Source: Pseudomonadales bacterium (GTDB lineage Bacteria > Pseudomonadota > Gammaproteobacteria > Pseudomonadales > Pseudohongiellaceae). Taken from it: a stretch of DNA of 64,000 bases. A program made the position numbers and the translations under genes. Positions 57,581-64,000 of this stretch are shown here, piece after piece (the stretch's first letter is position 1; each line of letters begins with the position of its first letter). The stretch covers positions 62,001 through 126,000 of the forward strand of contig JAJECW010000008.1 of NCBI GenBank assembly GCA_022821865.1, in the 5' to 3' direction. Below the pieces are notes generated by a model that saw nothing but the letters and a program-made list of their open reading frames with translations, was not told where the DNA came from and made no database searches.

Positions 57581-58957
57581 TCAGAAGTGCGCGAATCCGG
57601 CCCCGAACAGTCGCTCCACCAGCGCCACATGCTTGCGGTCCACAAGAAACAGGATGACGTGGTCGCCGGACTCGACCCGGGTATCGTCATGGGCGATGAG
57701 CACACCTTCCCCGCGCACTATGGCGCCCACGGTAATGCCGTCGGGCAGATTCAGGTCGCGCAATTCCCTCCCGATGACCTTTGACGAAGCCACATCGCCA
57801 TGCACCACCGCCTCCACCGCCTCGGCGGCGCCCCGGCGCAGCGAATGGACATTGGCGAAATCCGCCCGCCGCACCTTGGTCAGCACACTGCCGATGGTGG
57901 CCTGCTGGGGAGAAATGGCGATATCGATCTCGCCGCCCTGGATAAGGTCCACATAGTCCGGGTTATTGATCAGCGCCATGACTTTTTTCGCCCCGAGCCG
58001 CTTGGCCATCATGCACGACATGATATTGGCCTCATCGTCATTGGTCAGGGCGACAAACACATCGGCATCCTCGATATTCTCGCTGATCAGCAGTTCCCGG
58101 TCCGAAGTTTCACCGTGCAGCACGAGAGTGCTTTCGAGTTGGCCGGTGAGAAAGTCGCAGCGCGCCGCACTGCGCTCCACGAGCTTGACCTTGTAGCGCG
58201 ATTCGAGTTGCCGCGCGAGGCGCAGGCCGATGTTGCCGCCGCCGGCGATGAAGATGCGGCGGTAGGGGCGGCCCATGGGCCGCACTTCGCCGATACAGGC
58301 GCGTATATCGCATTGGGCGGCGACAAAAAAGACTTCATCCTCCGCCTCGATCACCGTGGAGCCTTCGGGAACAATGGGCCGGTCCTTGCGGAATATCGCC
58401 GCCACCCGGGTGTCCACCGCGGGCATATGCTGCCGCAGCAGACGGATTTCCTGGCCCACCAGAGGGCCGCCATAAACCGCCTTGACGCCCACGAGTTGTA
58501 CGCTGCCATCCGCAAAATCAAGCACTTGCAAAGCACCGGGCAGGTCGATCAGGCGCTCGATGTTTTCCGAGACGATCATTTCCGGGCAGATGGGCGTATC
58601 CACCGCAATCCCCTGCTTGCCGAACAGCTCTTCGCTGAAACGAATGAAGGATGAGGAATGCACCCGGCAGATTTTCTTCGGCGTCCGGTACAGCGAATAG
58701 GCGACCCGGCAGGCCACCATGTTCAATTCGTCGTTTTCGGAAACCGCAATGAGCAGGTCGGCGTCTTCCACGCCGGCCTGCTCGAGCACATCGGGATGGG
58801 AGCCGCGGCCGCTGACGACCTGGATGTCCATGCCCTGCTTGAGCCCTTCAAGGCGGGCTTCATCGCTGTCCACCAGAGTCACGTCATTGGACTCGGTGGA
58901 CAGGGTGCTCGCCAGACTGATTCCTACCGGATTCGCGCCGAGAACGATGATTTTCAT
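57581..58957 (-). CDS. trkA: Trk potassium transporter NAD-binding subunit TrkA
   Basis: TrkA is the cytoplasmic regulatory subunit that gates TrkH. The 458-residue protein has two RCK repeats: MKIIVLGANPVGISLASTLS with LVDSDEARLEGL, and RIFIAGGGNIGLRLARQLES with VKLVERSAARC, each followed by a TrkA-C domain (for example LPDGITVGAIVRGEGVLIAHDDTRVESGDHVILFL). The first glycine loop reads GANPVG rather than GAGQVG, as in some relatives. A tip of the 161-bp repeat lies just upstream. Confidence 0.95.
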   Translation of the reverse strand: MKIIVLGANPVGISLASTLSTESNDVTLVDSDEARLEGLKQGMDIQVVSGRGSHPDVLEQAGVEDADLLIAVSENDELNMVACRVAYSLYRTPKKICRVHSSSFIRFSEELFGKQGIAVDTPICPEMIVSENIERLIDLPGALQVLDFADGSVQLVGVKAVYGGPLVGQEIRLLRQHMPAVDTRVAAIFRKDRPIVPEGSTVIEAEDEVFFVAAQCDIRACIGEVRPMGRPYRRIFIAGGGNIGLRLARQLESRYKVKLVERSAARCDFLTGQLESTLVLHGETSDRELLISENIEDADVFVALTNDDEANIMSCMMAKRLGAKKVMALINNPDYVDLIQGGEIDIAISPQQATIGSVLTKVRRADFANVHSLRRGAAEAVEAVVHGDVASSKVIGRELRDLNLPDGITVGAIVRGEGVLIAHDDTRVESGDHVILFLVDRKHVALVERLFGAGFAHF

Positions 58958-58972
58958 ATCGAGAGGCCGCCT

Positions 58973-58992
58973 AGGAGCCTGCGCCGCAGCGC
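58973..58992 (+). repeat. Tip of the 161-bp palindromic repeat
   Basis: GGAGCCTGCGCCGCAGCGCT follows CTA, the same junction as in other copies, and then diverges. It lies in the 54-base gap between trkA and rsmB. Confidence 0.5.
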
Positions 58993-59011
58993 TCGAAATT
59001 CAACCGGGCGG

Positions 59012-60304
59012 TCAGGTTCTGCCCAGCAGGCAAAAGTAGAATCCGTCGGGGCCTTCCGCGCCGCCGGGAAGCAACTGCTTTCCGTATGCGCATTCTAATC
59101 CCCCATCGGCAGCGATGGGCAGGGTTTTAGCATCCCCGGCGCCCGCCAGAAAGCTTGAGATGACTTGCTCGTTCTCTTCCCTGAGCAGGGAGCAGGTGGT
59201 GTAGAGCAGGCGCCCGCCGGGTTTCAGGCAAGGCCACAGCGCCCGCAGCAGCCGCAACTGCTCCTTGCCGTGGGTGGCAATATCGTCCGGGCGCAGCGAC
59301 AGCTTGATATCGGGATGCCGCCGGATGACTCCCGTGGCCGAGCAGGGCGCATCAAGCAGAATCCGGTCGAAGGCGGTTCCATCCCACCACTGCGCCGCAT
59401 GGGTGGCATCGGCAATGAAGACTTCAGCCGCCAAATCGAGCCGGTCGAGATTTTCCCGGATCATTTCGCTGCGATCCGGGTCGCGCTCAAGCGCCTGGCA
59501 ACTGAGGTTTTCCGGGGCGGTTTCGAGCAGGTGACAGGTCTTGCCACCGGGAGCGGCGCAGGCGTCGAGCAGGCGGTCGCCGGGCTCCGGGGCAAGCAAT
59601 CCGGGCACAAGCTGGGAAGCTTCGTCCTGTACGCTGAACCAGCCTTCGGCGAAACCGGGAATCTCCCCAACCGGCCGCGCCTGCCGCAAATACACGGCCG
59701 ATGGTGCAAGCTGCCCCGATGAACAGTCCACACCGGCTTCCCGCAGAAGGCGCATGGCGTCAATGCGGCTGCCGCGGCGCCGGTTTGCCCGCAGGCACAG
59801 TGGCGGCCTGCGATTGTTGGCTTCGCGTATCGAGGGCCATTGTCCGGGCCAGTCGTCGCGGATGGTTTGCGCCAACCAGTGCGGGTGGCTATAGCGGATG
59901 TTTTCAGCTTGTTGTCCAAGAGCGAGTTCAAGCTTCTTCCGTCTCCGCTGAAAATTGCGCAACACGGCATTAACCAGGGGTTTCGACCAGTCCTTGCCGA
60001 GGGCATGGCCAGCTTTCACGCTTTCGTCGATTACCGCATACTCCGGCGTGGCCAGCTCGCGCAGTTCATGCAGGGCGCCGAGCAGCAGGTACTTCAGGTC
60101 GGCGTCGCGCTGGCGCAGGGGCCGCTCAAGCAGCTCGTCGAGGAGGAAGATCAGGGAATCATGGTGGCGGCAGACGCCGTAGCAGACTTCCTGTAAAAGG
60201 CCGTACTCGCGCAGTTCCCGATGGCCGGCCAGCAAATCGCCCAATGTGCCGCCGCGCCCGGCAAGACGGGCCAGAATGCGGGCGGCTGTGGCGCGCACGG
60301 CCAC
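59012..60304 (-). CDS. rsmB: 16S rRNA (cytosine-967-C5)-methyltransferase RsmB
   Basis: RsmB (Sun) methylates C967 of 16S rRNA. The 430-residue protein has an N-terminal NusB-like helical domain (AVRATAARILARLAGRGGTL, VCYGVCRHHDSLIFLL, YAVIDESVKAG) and the catalytic domain: VQDEASQLVPGLLAPEPGDR, LLDACAAPGGKTCHLLE, ILLDAPCSATGVIRRHPDIK and LLYTTCSLLREENEQVI, with the two catalytic Cys in the PCS and TCS motifs. I start at GTG 60304, 4 bases after the fmt stop; this gives the same length as the E. coli protein to within a residue or two. Confidence 0.95.
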   Translation of the reverse strand: MAVRATAARILARLAGRGGTLGDLLAGHRELREYGLLQEVCYGVCRHHDSLIFLLDELLERPLRQRDADLKYLLLGALHELRELATPEYAVIDESVKAGHALGKDWSKPLVNAVLRNFQRRRKKLELALGQQAENIRYSHPHWLAQTIRDDWPGQWPSIREANNRRPPLCLRANRRRGSRIDAMRLLREAGVDCSSGQLAPSAVYLRQARPVGEIPGFAEGWFSVQDEASQLVPGLLAPEPGDRLLDACAAPGGKTCHLLETAPENLSCQALERDPDRSEMIRENLDRLDLAAEVFIADATHAAQWWDGTAFDRILLDAPCSATGVIRRHPDIKLSLRPDDIATHGKEQLRLLRALWPCLKPGGRLLYTTCSLLREENEQVISSFLAGAGDAKTLPIAADGGLECAYGKQLLPGGAEGPDGFYFCLLGRT

Positions 60305-60308
60305 GGGA

Positions 60309-61283
60309 TTAGCCCGTCGCCCGATCTTGCAGGACCACGCCTCTGGCAAAGGGCGCCGCGGGAGAATGCAGCAAGGCTCCCGGAGCAACAGGTTTCTTGC
60401 CGGGCAATTGCAGCGATGTGACGCAGAGCGCGCCCTGGCCACAGGCTACCAGCAAGCCATTCCTGTCGAAATCGACGATTTTCCCCGGTGTCCCGGACTG
60501 ATCCAAATCCCTGGCAGCCGCTTGCAGAATGCGAATGCGCTGTCCATCGGCAAAGCAGAAGGCGGGCATGCGGCCAATGCCGGTGCGCACCTGCCGGCTG
60601 ATGAATCTTGCATCCCGCTTCCAGTCGATCCGGGCGTCGTCCTTGCCCAGTTTGCGGGCATAAGTCGCCTGCCCATTGTCCTGGGGCGTGGAATCGGCAA
60701 GCAGTTCCGGCAGCCGCTCGATGCTGTGGAGCAGCGCTGCGCAGCCTGCCTCGGTGAGTTTGGCTTCCAGCGCATTGCGGTCATCCCCGGCAAGAATGGC
60801 TACCTCCCGCTGCAACAGGACGGGGCCGGTGTCGAGGCCTTCATCCATTTGCATGATGCTGATGCCGGTGCGTTGGTCCCCCGCCAGCAAGGCGCGCTCA
60901 ATGGGCGCCGCGCCGCGCCAGCGGGGCAGCAGCGAGGCGTGGACATTGATGCAGCCGAAACGCGGCAAGCCCAGAATCGCCTCCGGCAGAATCAGGCCGT
61001 AGGCGGCAACAATCAGCACATCGGGACGGAACGAGGCAAGCAATGCGGCGGGCGCCTCACCGGTCAGGCTTTCGGGTTTATGCAGAGGCAGGCCCAATTC
61101 TCCGGCGCGGGCGGCGACTGCGCTGGTCAGCAGTTTGCGGCCACGCCCCGCGGGGCGGTCGGGCTGGGTAAAGACTGCGGCGATTTCATGGCCTGCCCGG
61201 TGCAGGGCGGCAAGATGGGCGGCGGCGAATGGCGGCGTGCCCGCGAAACACAGCCGTAGTTGGGACAGCACACCAGGCGGCAT
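60309..61283 (-). CDS. fmt: Methionyl-tRNA formyltransferase
   Basis: Fmt formylates initiator Met-tRNA with 10-formyltetrahydrofolate. The 324-residue protein has LRLCFAGTPPFAAAHLAAL, VFTQPDRPAGRGRKL, VLIVAAYGLILPEAIL, the catalytic region GCINVHASLLPRWRGAAPIERALLAGD, GISIMQMDEGLDTGPVL, and the C-terminal OB-like domain with YARKLGKDDARIDW. It starts 5 bases after the def stop. Confidence 0.96.
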   Translation of the reverse strand: MPPGVLSQLRLCFAGTPPFAAAHLAALHRAGHEIAAVFTQPDRPAGRGRKLLTSAVAARAGELGLPLHKPESLTGEAPAALLASFRPDVLIVAAYGLILPEAILGLPRFGCINVHASLLPRWRGAAPIERALLAGDQRTGISIMQMDEGLDTGPVLLQREVAILAGDDRNALEAKLTEAGCAALLHSIERLPELLADSTPQDNGQATYARKLGKDDARIDWKRDARFISRQVRTGIGRMPAFCFADGQRIRILQAAARDLDQSGTPGKIVDFDRNGLLVACGQGALCVTSLQLPGKKPVAPGALLHSPAAPFARGVVLQDRATG

Positions 61284-61288
61284 CAGGG

Positions 61289-61795
61289 TCAGGCCGACTT
61301 CCGCTGTTCCTTTTGCAGCTTGCTGCGAATGCGCTGGCGCTTGAGAGGGCTGAGATAATCGACGAACAGCTTGCCGTCCAGATGATCGATTTCGTGCTGG
61401 ATGCAGACCGCAAGCAGACCCCGGGCCTCAAGCTCGAAGCGTTCTCCCTTGCGGCCTCTTGCGCTGACGCGAATAGCCCGGGGCCGGGACACCTCCTCGA
61501 AAAAGCCGGGAACCGAAAGGCAGCCTTCCTGATAATCCTGCAATTCTTCCTCAATGACCTTGAATTCTGGATTTATGAAGACATGGGGACTATTCTTTTC
61601 TTCCGAAACGTCGAGCACAAGCAGGCGTTTGTGGACATTGACCTGAGTCGCGGCGAGGCCGATGCCCCCGGACTGGTACATGGTTTCGAACATATTGTCG
61701 ACGAGGCGGTGGAGCCTGTCGTCAAAATCGGTCACCGGGCTTGCCAGCTTGCGCAGCCTCGGGTCGGGAAATTCCAGAATCGGTAACAATGCCAT
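61289..61795 (-). CDS. def: Peptide deformylase
   Basis: Def removes the N-formyl group from new proteins. The 168-residue enzyme has all three family motifs: [10 protein letters not shown] (motif I), EGCLSVPG (motif II, with the metal-binding Cys) and QHEIDHLDG (motif III, HExxH). [17 protein letters not shown] is a usual start. ATG 61795 is preferred over GTG 61798. It leads def-fmt-rsmB and is divergent from dprA. Confidence 0.96.
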   Translation of the reverse strand: MALLPILEFPDPRLRKLASPVTDFDDRLHRLVDNMFETMYQSGGIGLAATQVNVHKRLLVLDVSEEKNSPHVFINPEFKVIEEELQDYQEGCLSVPGFFEEVSRPRAIRVSARGRKGERFELEARGLLAVCIQHEIDHLDGKLFVDYLSPLKRQRIRSKLQKEQRKSA

Positions 61796-61863
61796 CACAA
61801 CTCCGGTAATGCGCCGGGCCAGCCGGCTGACTGTCCGCGCGGACCGGAAATTATAGCAGCCCC

Positions 61864-62991
61864 ATGCGGAAATTTGTCATGGATGATTCCCTGACCAAAG
61901 ACTACCTCACGCTGGCGCATCACAGCGCTTTCGGACTCGGCGTTGCGGCGAGAATCCTGGGTGAACTGGGATCCCTGAGCCGTATCCGGCGATTGCCGAA
62001 GGCCGAGCTGCTATCGCTGGGACTGTCCGGGGAGCAGGCCACAGCGCTATTGACTCCGGTGGATGAAAGCAGCCTGAGCCGCAGGTTGCGGGCCGAACTT
62101 GCCTGGGCCGAAGCCGCTGGCCGGGCCATTGTTCACTTCGAATCGCCACATTACCCCCGTTTGCTGCGGGAAATCGCCGCGCCGCCGCCGGTGCTGTATG
62201 TGGAAGGACGCCTCGAATGCCTCAACAATCCAAACATCGCCATGGTGGGAAGCCGCCGGGGCAGCGCCTATGGCAGGCGGCAGGCGGAATGGCTGGCGCA
62301 TGAACTGGGCGATGCGGGCCTGACGGTTTGCTCGGGAATGGCGCTGGGCATCGACACCGCGGCCCACAAGGGCGCCCTGGCCGCCGAAGCGCTCACCATC
62401 GCCATCATGGGCACTGGCGTGGATATCTGCTATCCCGCCCGCAATCGCGAGCTGCGCGAACAAATCCTTCGCCAGGGTGCCCTGGTTTCCGAGTTCGCCC
62501 TCGGCTCTCCGGCTGCCCGGGCCCACTTTCCCCGCCGCAACCGCATTATCAGCGGACTCTGCGCGGGCTTGGTGGTCGTGGAAGCCAGCCTGAAAAGCGG
62601 CTCCCTGGTCACCGCAAAATACGCCCTGCAGCAGAACCGGGAAATCTTCGCCGTGCCGGGCCCGATCTCCAGCCCATTTTCCCGCGGTTGTCACCAATTG
62701 ATCCGCCAGGGCGCAAAACTCGTGGAATCGGCTCAGGATGTGCTGCAGGAACTCGAAGGCATCATTCCGGCCGACGCTTTCCGTTCCAGCCAAAGCACCG
62801 CAGCATTCGGGACCACCCCGCGCAATCCCGAAGACGCAAAACTGCTCGCCCTGCTCGAAGAATCCGGCTCGCTCCCGGAAACCCTTGCCCATCAAACCGG
62901 ACTCTCCCAGCAGGACCTCGCCGTAAAACTCCTTGCACTCGAGCTTGCCGGCAAAGCCTTCCAGCAGGGAGGCCGTTACTTTCCGGTTTGA
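61864..62991 (+). CDS. dprA: DNA-processing protein DprA
   Basis: DprA (Smf) binds incoming single-stranded DNA and loads RecA during natural transformation. The 375-residue protein has an N-terminal SAM-like helical region, then the Rossmann-type core: [89 protein letters not shown] and [23 protein letters not shown]-terminal winged helix ends GGRYFPV. ATG 61864 is used; ATG 61879 is possible. The lysM-domain gene often next to it is absent. Confidence 0.93.
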   Translation: MRKFVMDDSLTKDYLTLAHHSAFGLGVAARILGELGSLSRIRRLPKAELLSLGLSGEQATALLTPVDESSLSRRLRAELAWAEAAGRAIVHFESPHYPRLLREIAAPPPVLYVEGRLECLNNPNIAMVGSRRGSAYGRRQAEWLAHELGDAGLTVCSGMALGIDTAAHKGALAAEALTIAIMGTGVDICYPARNRELREQILRQGALVSEFALGSPAARAHFPRRNRIISGLCAGLVVVEASLKSGSLVTAKYALQQNREIFAVPGPISSPFSRGCHQLIRQGAKLVESAQDVLQELEGIIPADAFRSSQSTAAFGTTPRNPEDAKLLALLEESGSLPETLAHQTGLSQQDLAVKLLALELAGKAFQQGGRYFPV

Positions 62992-63160
62992 TGAGCCTCT
63001 CGCGCGGCAGTATTCAGCAGTGGCCCCGGCATGAGCGACATCATCGGGAACACGATGCCGGCGGTTCCGATCACGGTGCCCACAATGGCCGCCATGAGAA
63101 ATTTCCGCGACCTTGCCACGTCCAGTTTCAGGTCCGCGAATTCTTCAACGCATCGTTTTC
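62976..63160 (-). pseudogene. Possible remnant of a small membrane protein gene
   Basis: The end of a minus-strand frame reads EEFADLKLDVARSRKFLMAA, then a hydrophobic helix IVGTVIGTAGIVFPMMSLMP before its stop, which overlaps the end of dprA. This resembles the C-terminus of a coiled-coil, membrane-anchored protein, but the upstream part of the frame is unconvincing. It may be a decayed gene or chance. Confidence 0.25.
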
Positions 63161-63288
63161 GGCGTGATTTGGATTTCTTACAGGCGCCATAGGAAAAAAG
63201 TTCTGGAATCGGGATGGAATCGGCGGCACTATAAGTCGCACAGAAAGCGGATTTGCGGCCCATGGCGAGCATGGGAGGAGTGACTGAA

Positions 63289-64000
63289 ATGGCGAGAATT
63301 ACCGGCACCGGCAATGACGAAGTCCTCAATGGCACCGGGGGCGCGGATACTTTTGTCTTCACCCAGGACTCGGGCAACGACACGATCATCAACTTTCAGA
63401 TCGGCACCGATGTCATTGACCTGTCCTGCTTCGGGGCGAAGATCACCTGGGACGAATTGAGCGCAAAGATTGTCACGGTTACCAATCCCGGCGCGCCGAA
63501 CCAAGTCACGGGAGTCCGCATCGATCTGTCCGAGTGGGACGGCGGCTCCATCACCATTGACGGTGTGACCTCGCCCAATGCCCTTACCCAGGCCAGTTTC
63601 AAGATGCCCGAGGTACGGGTGCGGGAAGGCGCCGACGGCTTCGACAAGCTGGTCGGCAGCGCCGCCATGGACGAACTGCACGGCTATGGCGACGGCGATA
63701 TTCTCGATGCCGGCGGCGGCAATGACGTGCTTTACGGCGGCGAGGGCTACGACCTGCTGCTTGGCGGCTCCGGCCACGACAAATTGTACGGGGAAGCGGG
63801 CAAGGACACCCTCGTTGGCAATTCCGGCAGGGACGAGCTGTACGGTGGCGCGGGCGATGACATCATGGACGGCTCGTCCGGCGACGACACGCTCGACGGC
63901 GGCGCCGGCGACGACACGCTCTGGGGGGACCGCTGCGATACCCCGGGCGCCGACACGTTCGTATTCGCCGCGGGCCACGGCCACGACACGATCAAGGACT
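63289..64000 (+). CDS. RTX-like calcium-binding-repeat protein (partial)
   Basis: An open frame from ATG 63289 (after AGGAG) runs off the window end, giving 237 residues so far. It begins ARITGTGNDEVLNGTGGADTFVF, has a second module about 50-125 (IDLSEWDGGSITIDGV), then tandem nonapeptide repeats of GGxGxDxLx type (AGGGNDVLYGGEGYDLLLGG, GGAGDDIMDGSSGDDTLDGG), and ends ADTFVFAAGHGHDTIKD. Such repeats bind calcium and are usual in type I secreted proteins; there is no signal peptide, which fits. The C-terminal effector or secretion signal and any exporter genes lie beyond the window. Confidence 0.8.
   Translation, partial: MARITGTGNDEVLNGTGGADTFVFTQDSGNDTIINFQIGTDVIDLSCFGAKITWDELSAKIVTVTNPGAPNQVTGVRIDLSEWDGGSITIDGVTSPNALTQASFKMPEVRVREGADGFDKLVGSAAMDELHGYGDGDILDAGGGNDVLYGGEGYDLLLGGSGHDKLYGEAGKDTLVGNSGRDELYGGAGDDIMDGSSGDDTLDGGAGDDTLWGDRCDTPGADTFVFAAGHGHDTIKD

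Noticed and set aside
63747..63995. Minus-strand frame rich in Ser/Pro opposite the RTX-like repeats
   Set aside because: It is the antisense shadow of Gly/Asp repeats; the plus-strand frame has the canonical nonapeptides.

Overview
The window looks like a piece of a GC-rich gammaproteobacterial chromosome that spans the replication origin. The gene order dnaA-dnaN-recF-gyrB, then gmhB/glyS/glyQ, an LpxL-type acyltransferase, trkH-trkA, rsmB-fmt-def and dprA on one side, and rpmH-rnpA-yidD-yidC-mnmE-mnmG-rsmG-parA-parB on the other, is close to the order known around oriC in Pseudomonas-like gammaproteobacteria. LptF/LptG, GmhB, an LpxL-type enzyme and RND efflux genes indicate a Gram-negative envelope with lipopolysaccharide. 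I could not assign a genus.

Layout. 0-2.3 kb: lptF-lptG (LPS export). 2.4-10.5 kb: a secreted DUF305/LVIVD protein, a GT39-like membrane glycosyltransferase overlapping a HAD-UbiA fusion, and two exported proteins of unknown role. 10.9-15.3 kb: an RND efflux adaptor and pump. 15.4-17.4 kb: a Tat-exported amidohydrolase and a YciI-like protein. 17.7-18.7 kb: an orphan PD-(D/E)xK nuclease-like protein. 18.8-23.2 kb: a transporter / omega-aminotransferase / CoA-acylating semialdehyde dehydrogenase operon that fits beta-alanine (or related omega-amino acid) catabolism. 23.3-24.8 kb: an APS kinase-sulfotransferase fusion. 24.85 kb: tRNA-Met. 25.2-33.7 kb: the minus-strand run from rpmH to parB. 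44.8-51.3 kb: the dnaA region with a probable oriC (DnaA boxes) and two perfect parS sites in recF. 51.3-63 kb: glyQS-gmhB, an LpxL-type gene, trkHA, rsmB-fmt-def and dprA. 63.3 kb to the end: the start of a calcium-binding-repeat (RTX-like) protein, cut by the window edge.

The standout region is 33.97-43.5 kb. About 10 kb of accessory genes sit between rpmH and dnaA, which are usually neighbours. They encode a type I Zorya-like anti-phage system (zorA, zorB, zorC, zorD, minus strand) led by a fifth gene: an SF1/UvrD-type helicase with an N-terminal RelE/ParE-like domain, 156 bp upstream of zorA and in the same direction. zorA is split by a -1 frameshift in an A4 run. Rejoining the frames restores the expected membrane segments and gives about 672 residues. 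Beside this island lie a decayed thiolase 3' end, a small ribbon-helix-helix/membrane-protein gene pair, and one copy of a 161-bp palindromic repeat.

Two dispersed repeat families occur. The first is a MITE-like 161-bp element with 22-bp terminal inverted repeats (three full copies of identical length and at least four fragments); two copies lie exactly at TAG stop codons. The second is a short unit beginning GTCATTCTGCGCG. I found no transposase, CRISPR array or rRNA gene.
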